DNA of 64,000 nt, taken from assembly GCA_033032865.1 (NCBI GenBank), contig JAWHQI010000262.1, forward strand, positions 1,054,001 through 1,118,000, read 5' to 3'. Source of the stretch: Dactylorhiza incarnata (taxonomy: Eukaryota; Streptophyta; Magnoliopsida; Asparagales; Orchidaceae). The position numbers and the translations under genes were made by a program. Below, piece after piece: positions 21,841 through 33,768 of this stretch; position 1 is the stretch's first letter; each line of letters opens with the position of its first letter. Under the pieces are notes generated by a model, which was given only the letters and a program-made list of their open reading frames with translations, was not told the DNA's origin and ran no database searches.

Positions 21841-22313
21841 AGGGTACAATTATTTCACCCCTGCACACAATGAAAAAATATGCGTGCATGCGGGGCCAGT
21901 GCGCGATCGTTATTTTTATTCAAAAATTATATTAATATATTTTAAATTTTTTGATTTGTTTTGTGCAAAATTTTATGGAGGGAAATTTCCCTCCATATAT
22001 TTCATTAATGTGAGTCTGAGAGGGAAGAAAATAGACAAAATTTAATAAACTAGAGGAAGAGAACGGCGCGCGACGACGGCCGAGAAAGAGAACGACGATG
22101 GCGGCGGCCGTGGAAGAGAGAGGTGACGGCGGCGGCGACCGTCGAAGAGAGGGGAGACAACGGCGGCGGCCGTACGTGAAAGACATTTCTACAGCTCGCA
22201 AATGGATTTTTGTGTTTTTGGCTGCCCGTGTCTGTGTGTGTGCATGTGTCTGTGTTTGAGCCCCGACACATGCAATACGCGCTAGCTCTCAAGCAAAAAA
22301 AAGGAAAACTACA

Positions 22314-22456
22314 CGCACGAGAGTGCTTTTGTGTGCGCACGAGAGTGCATTTATGTGCACACGAGAGTGCATTTGCGTGCGCGCGAGAGTGCATTTGCAT
22401 AAGCGCGAGAGTGCATTTGCGTGCGCGCAAAGAGTGCATTTGCGTGCACGCGGGTT
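22314..22456. repeat. 22-bp tandem repeat, six copies
   Basis: Unit like CGCGCGAGAGTGCATTTGCG plus two bases, repeated at exactly 22-base steps from 22314. The last copies are slightly diverged. It lies next to a GC-rich stretch (22060-22190) that resembles a GGCGGC-type repeat. Confidence 0.9.
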
Positions 22457-22919
22457 CATGCGTATTTTATTTTAATTCCAAAATTATATTAAAAAATTAA
22501 TGTCATATTAATTTGCATTCATTTTTACATTTAATATATTTTAATATTTAGTTTTGTTTTGTTCAAAATTTTATGGAGGGAAATTTTTATCCGTATATTT
22601 CATTCATTCATGTGAGAGAGAGAGAGAGATGCATGGGAGAGAGACAGAAAAACTTTTATAAAAAGTTAAAGATTTATAAAAAACCACCGTACGCGCAAAA
22701 ATACATGTCGCAATAGTACCAAATATCTGCGACAGCCACGCATGGATGTTTGCGAGCTGTAGGAGTATTGTCGTCGCGTTAGAGCACTATCGAGGCGGGG
22801 TACTGTCGTGCGCAAAAAAAATTTTTTTTTAATTTTTCCAAAAAAAAAAATTAATTCAAAAGTTTGATAATAAAATTGTACAAAAATAGAAAATAAAATA
22901 TGATATTTTTTTGTAACAA

Positions 22920-23229
22920 AACTTTAATAATAAAATATTACTATTAGTAAGGACAATATCTTTGTCACAAAAAACTTTCATGATGTGGTTACAATTGATA
23001 CTTATTGTGAGAAAAGTTTTCTATTTGTAACGTAACATTAGTGTTGTTACAAATACTTACGGTTATAGTAACGAATTAATTATTATTGTAACAAAATTTA
23101 AAATATTCGTTACAAAAAAAATACTTTTTTGTAACAACAACAAAAATTTGTTACTATATATAACTATTAGTAACAAACTGTGTTTCAGTTACATTACAGT
23201 CCTTACAACAGGTGCAGTTTGTTGTAGTG
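22920..23229. repeat. CACTA right subterminal repeats and terminal inverted repeat
   Basis: Repeated TTGTAACGAA, GTTACAAATA and TTCGTTACAAA motifs in both orientations, ending with the TIR at 23212-23229. Mirrors the left end. Confidence 0.88.
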
Positions 23230-24981
23230 TTGTTTCAAACCATCTAATGCTTTTTGCAGTAAATAAACCCAATCAGGGTGTTCAAGATCAACAAAACCTG
23301 GGGGTTATTCCACGTATACTTCTTCTTTTATATTACCATTGAGAAAAGCTGACTTGACGTCCATTTGGTATACGGTGAATCCCTTGAATGCAGTATATGC
23401 AAGGAATAACCTGATCGCTTCGAGCCTTGCTACTCGAGCATAAGTTTGATCGAAGTCGATCCCTTCTTCTTGTATGTATCTTTTAACTACAAGTCTGGCT
23501 TTGTTCTTGATTATTGTTCTGTCTTCATACAATTTGTTTCTGTAGACCCACATAGTTCCAATGATATTCTTATATTTGGGTTTTGGTACAAGAGTCCAAA
23601 CTTTGCACCATTTGAATTGATTTAGTTCTTCTTCCATTGCAATTATCCATGAAGGGTCCTCATTTGCTTCTTGGAATTTCTTAGGTTCAACCTGCGAGAT
23701 AAAATTCAAATACATATTTTCATTAGTAGTACCTCTTCTTGTTCTTATACCGTCACGAGGATCTCCTATGATCTGATCAATCAGATGGTCCCTCAAATGT
23801 CTGAACTCTAAATTCCTTGCATCAATTGGGCCACCAGGAACATCTTCTACAAATGGAGTGTCTTCCTCCACTTGGAATAGCTCTTCATCTTGATGATCTT
23901 CCTCTTCAGATGAGGTTGGGGGAAAGATCTTAACGAAGTTCTGAGCATTTTCTTTAATTGACTCATCCAAGCTTAAGTCTTGCATCCTTGAACCTGCATC
24001 TTCAACAAAGACACTAGAAGAGCTGCTTTGTAGCATGCTCGTCTCATCAAATACACCTTTAATGGATTCCTCTACAACCAGGGTTTTCTTATTAACAACA
24101 ATATAAGCTCTACTATGGCTACAATAGCCTACGAAAATACCTTCAAAGCTCTTTTCCCTAAACATTGTTTTGTAATGCTTCTCGTTATTAAGTACAAAGC
24201 ATTTACTGCCAAAGATTCTAAAATAAGAGATGGTTGGTTTCTTGCCTTTTAGTAGTTCATAGGGAGTCTTTTCATGGGTTTTATTGATAAGAGCTCTGTT
24301 TTGCACGTGGCAAGCAGTGTTGACAGCTTCAGCCCAGAAGTATTCTAGTAGTGAACAGTCGCTCAACATTGTTCTACAAGACTCAATGAATGTTTTATTC
24401 CTTCTCTTAGCTACCCCATTTTGTTGTGGAGTTCGAGGAGAGGAAAACTCATGAAAGATACCTAGGCTTTCACAGAAATCTGTCATGGCCCCACATTCAA
24501 ATTCTATTCTATGGTCACTTCTGATTTTGACCACCGAACAATATAATTCATTCTGTATTTGCCTGACAAACTTAGTGAAAATATCAAAGGTATCTGAATT
24601 GTGTTTTAGAAAGAATACTAATGCAAAACGTGAATAATAATCTATAATAACCAATGTGTAAGACTTACCTCCTAAACTTCTAATTTGCAAGGGACCAAAC
24701 AAGTCCATATGAAGCAGGTGTAAACACATGATAGAGTCTTTGCCAATTATGCTCTTAAAGTTAGCCCTTGTTTGCTTGCCTTTTACACATGCGTGACAAG
24801 GTCTATCGTTAATGCACTTAACATTTGGAGCATCACGCACTAAGTTTTGAGAAAATAATTTATTTATAGTTTTGAAATTATTATGTGCTAGTCTCTTATG
24901 CCATTGGTCAACAAGAGATGCACTATCTTTTGCTAAACAACACACTGGTGTAGAGGAGGTTAAAAAAGAATGTTTAAACAT
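23230..24981 (-). pseudogene. Sire-B integrase and RT N-terminal part
   Basis: An open frame from 24981 to a TAA at 23305-23307. It starts within the pre-integrase zinc domain ([21 protein letters not shown]). The integrase core follows with [10 protein letters not shown] (usual DD reads DY), [10 protein letters not shown] (usual GG reads RI) and [19 protein letters not shown] Glu/Asp-rich linker comes next, then RT with KARLVVKRY and motif A ([13 protein letters not shown]). After the stop the same frame runs on to 23233, where the CACTA element interrupts GLKQAPRAW. The frame is the same on both sides of the transposon. Confidence 0.9.
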
Positions 24982-25031
24982 AAAATATTTCTACAGCGAG
25001 TGCCTGATAAAATGGTTTGTAAATTATCTTC

Positions 25032-25370
25032 CTACATTATCAAAATCTTATTTTTATGAAAATCAACTATGTATCCTTTATCACAAAGTTGACTTATGCT
25101 TATGAGATTATGTTCTAATCCTTCCACATAAGCCACATCTGAAAAGGATACATTGCCATTAGTAATCATACTGTAGCCTTTAATTATTCCTCTGTAGGAT
25201 TCGCCAAAAATGACTTTTGGGCCATTCTCAACTGGAATGTAATTCTGCATTAGGCTTCTTGTCCCGGTCATGTGCCGAGAACAACCGTTGTCCAAATACC
25301 AGATAGGACTTCTGTTGGCCTTTGGACATACCTGCAAAAGAAGATTATCTTGCCTTAAGAGCCTAAACAA
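25032..25370 (-). pseudogene. Sire-B protease region
   Basis: The copia protease domain is recognisable by WYLDNGCSRHMTG, where the active-site DSG reads D-N-G, and by VAYVEGLEHNLISISQLCDKG, the conserved end. It leads into the integrase zinc domain after a frame break near 25030. The active-site change suggests inactivity. Confidence 0.85.
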
Positions 25371-27520
25371 ATTTGGGTCTTTGGTCCCTTGTTAGTTGAG
25401 CACCACGTTGAACGTTAACATTGCGGGTGGTCTTCCTTATAATGTTTACCTGTGGTCTCTTAATATTAATCGGATTGAACCAGCAATTTACGGCAAAGTG
25501 ACCAATCTTGCCGCAATACCAACAGCCAAATCTGTTGTACCTTTGCTTTGTGTTCTCCTTCTTTACTTTTTGAACGATACTTTTGGCAGGACAATTACTT
25601 ATGGATGAGGATCCCTCTTGAGTACAACACACACATGGTTCCACTGTCTCCATTAGCTTAGGTACAACAGTCTTCACCGTTGGTGCCTTCTTTGCACTAG
25701 GTCTATGAACATAAGGACCAAAATCTCTTAGATTTATTTCCTCATAAGGTGCTTTGAATACACTTGCACCGAAGTTTCAGGGACGAGTCCAGCCCTTGTG
25801 GTCGTTGACAGGCTCAAATTCAATTGGTCTAGTCAATTGACCATAGAAGCTTTCCAAATCATAGGCATTGTGGGTAAGATAACTTTCTTAAATGTCGTTT
25901 GATTCAGAAGGGCATTCCCTTTTTCTTTGGCGGTAGCTTTCATAGCAATCCTACCTTTCTTCTTGGCTCGGATACTCCTAGAAGATTTACTAGGGCCAGA
26001 CACATGGCCTAATCCACTGACATTTGCATTAGCCGAGAATTTATCATTGATTGGAAGAACAGTTTTCGACTGCGACAATTTTTTGACTAGATTTTTCTCA
26101 GCAGCTAGCTGTTCTTCTAGCTCTTTGATGATTTTCTCTCTCATGGCAAGAAGCTCATTTGAGCTTTTGATCTTGTCTATCAAGACTTGGATTTCCTCTC
26201 TGAGAGAAGTAAGTCATGCAACTTCTTCCCTCAGATTGGATTCCACTTCCTTGAGAGACTTGATCTCCTCGGCCCGAGTTTTGATGACCTTTCGGCATTT
26301 GTCAAAGCTCGTAAGCAATTCAGTGTGTTGGGTCTTGAGTTTTGAATCCTCATCTGAGGAGTAATCCTCTTGCTCAACTGAGGCATAGTCAGATTTAGAC
26401 AAGATGGTATGGGAGTTTACATTCCCTTTATACTGAGGTTCTTCTTCATCATCAGTCAAGGCCATGCCCCGAAGTAGGCTTCTTCTTCATCACCTGAATC
26501 ATCTGAGTCGCTGTCGCTGAGAGTTTTGGACTTCTTGGCGATGAAGCTTCTCTCAGTTTTATTCTTCCCATGGGTGGACTTCTTTTCTTCTCTCCTTCCA
26601 CCTTCTTTCTTTTTGTGAGGGCAATCAGCGATCATATTCCCTGGCTTGTTACAACAATAACAAACAACATCAGAAGAAACATGTTTGTTCGGTTTAGAAT
26701 TATACCTGTCATGGCTACTTGAGCCCTTCCTGTGATGATCACCATCACGATGAGAATGTCTGTATTCTGAGGAAGAGGGCTTGTTCTTCATATGCCTTCT
26801 TTTACTTAACAACCTTTTGAATTGACGGGAAATTAGAGAGAACTCCCCATCTGACATTTCAGAGCAGGAGGAGCTAGCTTCTGACTCTTCTTCTTCATCA
26901 GTATCCTGTGTCCTTATTGGTGACACAGCTCTGCTTTTCCTGGAGATTTCGGCCTTCAGAGCCAAGGTCCTCTCCTTGCCTGAGGTCTAACTTCCATCTT
27001 CTTCAGCTTTGCGGATGTTCATCTGCAGCTCATGGGATAGAATCTTCCCGAATAGATTCTGTGGATCAATGTTTGGTAGATTTCCAAACTCCTTAATAGC
27101 AACGATCATTCTATCCCATTCTTTCATCAGGGATCGCAAGAACTTGTCATTTAGTTCACCATTTGTAAACACCCGACCATAATTTCTTAGGCCGTTTACG
27201 ATCTTGAAGAATCTTTCATAAGCATCTGCAATGCACTCCTTCTTGATCTGCTTGAAGGCCTCATACTCATGGTTGAGTAGAAATCTTCTATCGTCCCTTA
27301 CCTCTTCGGTACCTTCCATGAGGACAATCAAGAATGTCCACATCTCTGTAGCGAATCTGCAGTGGATTAAGTTTTGCAGCATTGAGTCATCCACTGCACT
27401 GGCAATTATGTTCTTCACCTTTTTGTCCAAGGCTATGATGGCGATCTCATCCTTGGTTAAGTCCATCATTTTCTTAGTCACCTGAACAGTTGGGTAAATT
27501 GTAGAGGCAACCATAGGCAT
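25363..27520 (-). pseudogene. Sire-B gag, broken into four open parts
   Basis: From the right: 27520-26987 gag core (177 residues, helix-rich, WDRMIVAIKE); 26965-26456 acidic and basic regions with a knuckle CYCCNKPGNMIADC, where the His of CCHC is replaced by Asn; 26465-25833 a charged coiled-coil region (EKIIKELEEQLAAEKNLVKK); 25677-25363 a second knuckle CWYCGKIGHFAVNC. The two-knuckle, long-coil layout is typical of Sirevirus gag. Stops and shifts separate the parts. The true start lies somewhat right of 27520 but is not clear. Confidence 0.85.
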
Positions 27521-27725
27521 ATGAAGGCCTTATTCCACAACTTGGATGATTCTCAGATCTGAGGCTTCCATGAAGAATCTTACTCTTTCCTTCCACATGG
27601 GGAAGTTAGCCTTTGTGCAGATAGACAGCTTCAATGAGGTGGATTCCTTGCTTCTTTCTAAATTTTGCTAGCAACTAGAATGGATGGATCCTATTCAAGG
27701 TGTTAACCTTGCAATGAACAGTGAC

Positions 27726-27739
27726 CCTCTGATACAAAT
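27726..27739 (-). other. Sire-B primer binding site
   Basis: On minus ATTTGTATCAGAGG, one mismatch from the Met-tRNA type TTGGTATCAGAG core, directly after the LTR end (ACTTCA). Confidence 0.75.
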
Positions 27740-29310
27740 TGAAGTAACTAGTTGCCTACCTAAATCACCTAGAGGGGGGTGAATATGTGAGCTCTGTGTC
27801 TTTTGGGGAATTAAAACATGATGAAAAATAGTACACAGAAAAGCAAAATCACAAACACAGGCGACACAAGGATTTTATAGTTGTTCCCCAATATTGGGTA
27901 GTCCACTTTCCTGCCTCGCCTATCTAGCACCATGGCTAGCCTCAGCTACTTCACTGTATCTCGGATCAAAACGATCCTACAAACTCGAAGTCACCACTCC
28001 TACACCTCAGAGACAACTCTCCTACAAACTCGGAGATAATGCTCCTACAACTCAGAAGATAAACTTCCTACAAAGAAATAGAGGTTTATGTACAAATAAA
28101 AAGTCAAAAATACAAATTCAGATCTGAAATATTTTGATCTTCTTGCTTCTTGAGACTTGGAAAATTTTTGCTTGATGTTAAGGAAGAAAGCTTGAAATCT
28201 CAGATCTGAACTTCCAGGACTCGAAAAGATCCAATAGACTTATGTACAAATTAGATCACTGATGTGTCTAATTTTTTTCCTTCAAAGAGATCGGCTAATT
28301 GAGAGAGATGAGGTTCTTCGAAAATGGCAGAAGGCGTGCGGCTCATTTAGGTTTTTCAAAAGATTAGATTTGGATGAATTCTGAAAAAGACCTTTTATAA
28401 GCAATCATGTGTAACAGTAATAAGTCCTTGATTGAAGGTAGAATCTCCTTAAAATAAGTCATACGTGGCACTGACATAAACAGAGAATATTTTAAATCCC
28501 ATCAGAAATGGACTTTGAAAACAGGACCTGAAATAAGAATATTTCTCGAGAGCCAAAGGATTTCTCGAGAAATGACATGATTTCTTGAGAGAAGGTCTGT
28601 TACTTCTCGAGAAAAGGCCTAGAAGGACTTTTCTGGAAGATTGAAAAGAATTTCACGAAAACAAAAATGGCTCCTCGAGAAATGGCTTAGAAAGAATTCA
28701 GTGGAAATCTAAAAAGGATTTCTCGAGAACAGAAATTTCTCGAGAACAGAAATGGCTTCTTGAGAAATGAACATGATTCCTTCAGAACTGAATTTGGCTT
28801 CTCAAGAAATGATCTTGATTTCTCGAGAAAGGATTTTGACTTCTCGAGAAATGACTTAAAAAGTCATTACTGGAAATCTCACAAGAGTTTCTCGATAACT
28901 GAATTTGCTTCTCGAGAAAAGATATTGATTTCTCGAGAAAGGAATTTGATTTCTCGAGAAATAGTATTGATTTCTCGAGAAATACACTTAGAAAACCACT
29001 GAAACTTTTTCTTTCTTTCTCTCTTGAAAACCAGCAATTATGCCAACTTCCAAACATCAAGGTTACTTGAAAAGGAAGTGTATCCCAATAGAGAGATCAC
29101 ACATGAGTCAACACCATGTTCCACATAATGAGGGTTTACATTGCATGATATTGTGTTTAATGACTCACTGTAATCTGACATTGGTCTACACTTGTCAATA
29201 ATAACCTACAAGTACACAACTAGAAAACAACATCAAATACAACAACAATTCAACTTGGTTCAACGGTGACTTCTCACAAATCTAGGCCATTGTGGATACA
29301 ATACCCAACA
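27740..29310 (-). repeat. Sire-B 5' LTR (1571 bp)
   Basis: On minus it begins TGTTGGGTATTG and ends TACTTCA. The TATA box (CTTATAAAAGG on minus) lies at 28392-28401. U3 holds about sixteen TTTCTCGAGAAA palindromes (28540-28985). The end carries the TTCACCCCCCTCTAGGTGA segment (27770-27788) shared in pattern with the other Sirevirus LTRs here. Confidence 0.85.
28540..28985. repeat. Array of TTTCTCGAGAAA palindromes in Sire-B U3
   Basis: About sixteen exact or near copies of the 12-base palindrome TTTCTCGAGAAA at irregular spacing, upstream of the LTR TATA box on the element's strand. Palindromic repeat arrays in U3 are known in maize Sireviruses, with other sequences. A regulatory role is inference. 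Confidence 0.88.
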
Positions 29311-30290
29311 GCCATAAAACTGGCGGTCTCCAAAAATCTCTGATCGCTTATTCATAGAAAAGAGAGCTTGAGAGGTGTACAATCTGAAATGATCAAAAGG
29401 ACAGGAGCGGTCATGCTGCAAGGCTACACCATCATTGTTTTCCTCAAGAGATCATCACGATTGTAACACCCTAAGAAGAAGAAGAGGCCTCGAAGGTCAG
29501 AGGTATACAAACCAAAATGATCAATAGGGCAGGTGCAGTCATGTCGCAAGGCTACAACGACAGTGCTTTCCTCAAGAGATCATTAAGGTTGCAATTCCCT
29601 AAGAAGAGAGGGAAGAAGAGAGGTGAACAACTCCAAATGATATAAAGGGCAGGTGTGGTCATGCCGCAAGGCTACACCAACATTGCTTTTCTTATGAGAT
29701 CATTAAGGTTATAACACCCTAGCCACTCAAGGACTCAGGCGACGGTCTCAGATGCTCCTAACCATCCCTCGGCTATCCTTACACCAACGAGTATTCAAGG
29801 GTCGCAGGGAAAGATGATCAATAGGGCTGGTGCGGTTATGCCGCGGACGCTATACCGACATTTCTTTCCCTAGGAAAGATCATCAAAACTGTAACAATAT
29901 CCTAAAATGCTCGACAAAGCTGAATAATCACCTTGACCTCCCTTGATGCAAAGGTGTGCCAGATGTCAGCAAGGACCCGGTATCCTAATGTTCCTCCGCA
30001 CGATCATGGAGAGCTACTACTACACGGATGCGAAATCTCCCTGCTACCTGTTGTCATGGTAGATTTACACCTCAAGCTTCAAGTCTAGGGGGCATCAAGC
30101 AGGACCCGTCAATGTCTCGCTTGGTAGGATTTTTATCCTTTGACGACCAACCAATCTATCTTGATGCTTCCTTTTCAATATACATAATGCAAGAAGTTAC
30201 AACCACATCATCATAATGCTTGTATGAGAAGAATGAAAAATATAAGTATTCAAGAAAAGAAATGCTTGAGATCATCTTCGCTCCAAGTAT
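29311..30290 (-). repeat. Tat element 3' region with four tandem repeats
   Basis: No gene. Four diverged units start at about 29387, 29517, 29637 and 29814. Each has ATGATCAATAGGGCAGGTG, then GGTCATGCCGCAAGGCTACA and CTCAAGAGATCATTAAGGTT. Tandem repeats between pol and the 3' LTR are typical of Tat-lineage elements. Bases 29324-29348 resemble the hairpin region of the Tat LTR at 42719-42740, so the left part may be the start of the 3' LTR, cut by Sire-B. Confidence 0.65.
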
Positions 30291-30294
30291 CCGA

Positions 30295-31316
30295 TTATTC
30301 TTCTCCTTCATAAGTCTGGAGACGATAAGCACCATTCTTGAGTACTTCTTTGATAATGAATGTCCTAGTCCAGTTTAGATTAAGCTTTCTAACTGAGCCA
30401 GATCTTGCTGCTGCATCTACCTTTTTAAGGATGAGATCTCCAACAACAAACTCTTTCACGATAACATTCTTGTCAAAATACTTGATCATTCTTCTCTTTA
30501 CTTCCTCTTGTCCAATTGTTGTTGTGTCTCTAAAGTATTCAATGAGGTCGATGCTGCATTTTAGCTCTTCATCATTTTCTTCCATTCAGCTATCCTGATT
30601 TTGCTGAGATAATATTACTCTTGGACTCCTCACTTCAAACTCAACTGGAATAAGAGCTTCTGAACCATGAGATAACTTGAATGGAGTCTCTCCAATTGCT
30701 GAGGTTGGAGTTGTTCTTAAAGCCCACAACACTGAAGGTAATTGTTCTGCCCAATTTCCTCTGTGATTTTCCACTTTCTTCTTCAAGAGATTCATTATCA
30801 ACTTATTGGCAGCTTCTACATGTCATTACTTCTAGGATGATGTACATAAGCGAACTGCAGCATAGTGCCAATTTGATCACATTAATTTATCAAATTGGAG
30901 TTGTTGAATTGAGGAACATTATCTGTATTAATCTCCAAAGGAATTCCATGCATGCACACAATCTCTCCCCAGATGAAATTCTTCACAATTTGGGTAGTGA
31001 TTTTTGCTGATGCCTTTGTCTCGATCCATTTGCTGAAATAATCGATTAAAACAAAAACAAAACGATGTTGCCTGCTAGCTAGAGGAAAAGGCCCGATCAA
31101 ATCCATTCCCCAAACTGCAAATAACCAAGGAGTTGTTATTGACCTAAGATGCTGAGCTGGTTGGTGCTGAAGTGGGGAAAAATTTTGATGTCGGATACAC
31201 CTCTTTGAAAACTTCTCTGCGTCTTTCCTCATTTGGGGCCAGTTACCGCGACATTCTCCATAATGAATGTCCCAAAGAACAACTGGAATTTCATCCTCAG
31301 AGACACACCTTGCCAA
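30295..31316 (-). pseudogene. Tat integrase, in three frames
   Basis: 31316-30882 has the zinc-domain remainder and the core start (FAVWGMDLIGPFPLASRQHR, LIDYFSKWIE, where Asp of the catalytic triad is seen). 30801-30586 has the NHRGNWAEQLPSVLWALRTT region. 30585-30295 is the C-terminal part with FVVGDLILKKV and a chromatin-independent tail. Frame breaks separate them, so it is inactive. Confidence 0.87.
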
Positions 31317-31467
31317 CGGTGAGAGAAAACTTCTCCTATAGAGCTAGCACTCTTGCAAAAAGGTAATAATAGGCAGCTATTGGTTTAAATCTTTTCCTAT
31401 CCTTTACCGTTGGATGGAACTCTCCAGTTGTGATGTAGAGAACGAAAGGATCCATCCAAGATGGTCG

Positions 31468-32650
31468 TTAGTCTATTTGCTTGTCTCCCTCCTCGATAGC
31501 TGGATGAAACAGCTCTGAGGTGGCTCCTCCCGAATGGAGACCAAACTTAGCTAACTCATTAGTTTCCGCATTATCCGCTCTTAGAATATGCTGAATAGTG
31601 AAGCTTTTGAATCTGCCTATCTCACTCTTTACCAGAGCTTGATATTGCTTCAAAATGTGGTCTATGGTCTCGAAGAATCCGTTCACATGAGATGCCATTA
31701 CCAGGGAGTTAGTTTTGACTTGGACGTCTTCAATCCCAAGCTCTCTTGCGAATCTAAGACCAGCGAGTAAGGCTTCAAACATCGATTGGTTGTTTGTTGT
31801 TGGAAAATAGAACTTTAGACCTGATCTAGTCTAACCCCATTTAGGTTAATTAATACAACTCTTGCTCCTGATGAATTCCATCTTGAAACTCCATCGATGA
31901 AGATTGTCCAAGCAAGAGTTGTTCCAACCTATTTCTCTGAGCTAACTCTTTTTGCATCGATCATGATGTCTGTTAACACCTGCGCTTTAATCGCCATTCT
32001 AGGAATGTAAGAGATATCGAACTCACTGAGTTCTATCGCCCACTTTGCCAATCTTAATGAGTGCTCTTGTTTCTCTAGCATACTCTTTAGTGGGAGATCG
32101 GTAACGACTTGAATTGAATGATCTTGGAAATAGGGTCTTAGTCTTCATGCTAAGGTCACGAGCATTAAAGATAACTTTTGAAGTATCGGATACCGGGTTT
32201 CTACATCCTTCAAGATCTTGCTCACATAATAAACTAGAAACTGCCTTTTCTTTTCTCCCCTGACTAACACTGAACTGATAGCATCAGAGCCAACTCCAAC
32301 ATAGAAGAATAGGTCTTATCCTTCTCTTGGACTTTGGAGCAAAGGAGTTAACGTTAGCTGCTTTTTGAGCTGATTGAATGCTTCGCCACACTTTTTAGTT
32401 CATTCAAACATAGCTCCTCCATGGAGAGTCTTGAAGAAAGGAGCACATTTATCTCCTGAGCGAGAGATAAAACGACTCAAGGCTGCCATCCTCCCTCCTA
32501 GCTGCTAAACATCCTTGGAGGACTTGGCAGGTGTTATCTCTAAGATGGTCTTCACCTTATCCAGATTTGGTTCCAAACCTTGCGTAGTGTGGAGATGGCC
32601 AAGAAACTTCTCTTTGCTATCTCCGAAGACACATTTCAATGGATTTAATG
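31468..32650 (-). pseudogene. Tat RNase H domains, degenerate
   Basis: 31782-31468 reads FEALLAGLRFARELGI and LRADNAETNELAKFG, the extra (archaeal-type) RNase H of Tat elements. The stretch 31800-32650 holds the RT end and the first RNase H in broken frames; no long ORF remains. Confidence 0.75.
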
Positions 32651-33640
32651 TCATGTTATGGTCTGAAGGGTCGCAAATGTTTCCATTAGATCATTAAGGG
32701 GAGTCAAAATGGATTTTTTTTTTATCAAGATGTCATCGACATTGACCTCTAGATTTCTTCCTTTTGGAGTTTTAAGGATGGTGTCGATCATTTTCTGATA
32801 GGTAGCACCAGCGTTCTTTAGCCCGAAAGGCATTACATGATAGCAAAAACAACTGCCATTCATGATGAATGAGGTGTGAGGAATATCAGGCTTATGCATT
32901 CTAATTTGGTGATAACCAGAGAATGCATCTAAAAAACTCATGCAAGAATACCCAAGTGCGGAATCAACTAAAGAATCTATCCGAGGCAAGGGGTAACAAT
33001 CTTTCAGGAAAGCTTTATTGAGTTTTCTAAAATCAACACACATTCACCATTTACCACTAGCTTTATTACCATTACAACGTTTGACGCCCAATCGGGATAT
33101 TGAATTTCCCTAACAAATTTGGCTTTGAGGAGTTATTCAACCTCCTCTCTGATGGGCTGAGCTAGGGTCACCGCCACTGCTCTTTTATTTTGCTTGATTA
33201 GGATGAAGATGAGATCAACATTAAGGTGGTGGCAGGCGACATACAGATCGACTCCTGCCATGTCATTTGTTGACCAGGTGAACACATCTAGGTTCTTTAG
33301 AAGGCAGGAGATGAGCTGATTTTTATCAGCTTCAGGCAGCTTGGCATTGATTGAGAGCTTTTTGCTTTCATCTCCTTTGTTGATTGGCACGACTTGAATT
33401 GCTTGGGCAGGTTCCAAGCGAGCTCCATCTCTAGCCTCTTCTTCTACGACCTCTTCTGCAACATCAGCTGTGTTGGGGACTTGGGAGACTGAAGAGGTCT
33501 CAGCTACCTGAGGAGGAAAAGATTTGGTTATATTGACCGTCTTGATATAGCATTCTCGGGATTTCTTCGGATCACTCCTGATCCGATACAGTTTGCCATT
33601 CAGGGCAAACTTCACAGCCAGGAGGTAGGTAGAGACCACC
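32651..33640 (-). pseudogene. Tat reverse transcriptase and N-terminal linker
   Basis: 33043-32651: MCVDFRKLNKAF, YPLPRIDSLVD, SFLDAFSGYHQIRMH, VMPFGLKNAGATYQ, then VNVDDIL where the family has YVDD. 33639-33133 is the linker and RT entry, ending IREEVE. A frame break lies between. The Tyr-to-Asn change next to the catalytic pair suggests loss of activity. Confidence 0.9.
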
Positions 33641-33768
33641 GCTTAATATTTGTTCAAGATTGGCCTTCCGAAGATTGCGTTGTATCTAATCGGAGCTTCA
33701 ACGACTATGAACTTCACAAGCTTTGTTATTCCTTTGAGGGTCACCGAGAGGGTGAAATTTCCTTCTAC

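Larger units (their letters stand above)
15685..23229. mobile_element. Non-autonomous CACTA (En/Spm-type) transposon, 7545 bp
   Basis: The left end is CACTACAACAAACTGCAC and the right end is its exact reverse complement, 18 bases, with weaker matching to about 31 bases. TTG flanks both sides (15682-15684 and 23230-23232), the 3-bp duplication of CACTA elements. Both subterminal regions are packed with CGTTACAA/TTGTAACG-type repeats (about 15710-16110 and 22940-23180), the usual transposase-binding layout. I find no transposase-like protein inside, so it would need one supplied in trans. It sits in the Sire-B RT; the flanking TTG is the Gln codon of the KQAPRAW motif. Confidence 0.93.
12166..29310 (-). 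mobile_element. Sire-B: Sirevirus-type Ty1/copia element, interrupted twice, 3' LTR missing
   Basis: Read on the minus strand: 5' LTR (29310-27740), primer site, gag with CCHC knuckle and long coil, protease, integrase, RT, RNase H, palindrome-rich spacer, env-like ORF. The RT is split by the CACTA element at 15685-23229; the 3' end is cut by Gypsy-A at 12165. Its left LTR should lie beyond Gypsy-A, outside the window. The 5' LTR terminus abuts the 3' region of the Tat element at 29311, suggesting it inserted there; the target-duplication copy would be GCCAT (29311-29315). Confidence 0.88.

Noticed and set aside
22050..22439. 129-residue minus ORF with His/Ala/Cys repeats
   Set aside because: It reads the 22-bp tandem repeat and GGCGGC-rich sequence.
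28540..28985. Heat-shock elements
   Set aside because: The motif TTCTCGAGAA has four bases between TTC and GAA, not the two of a heat-shock element.
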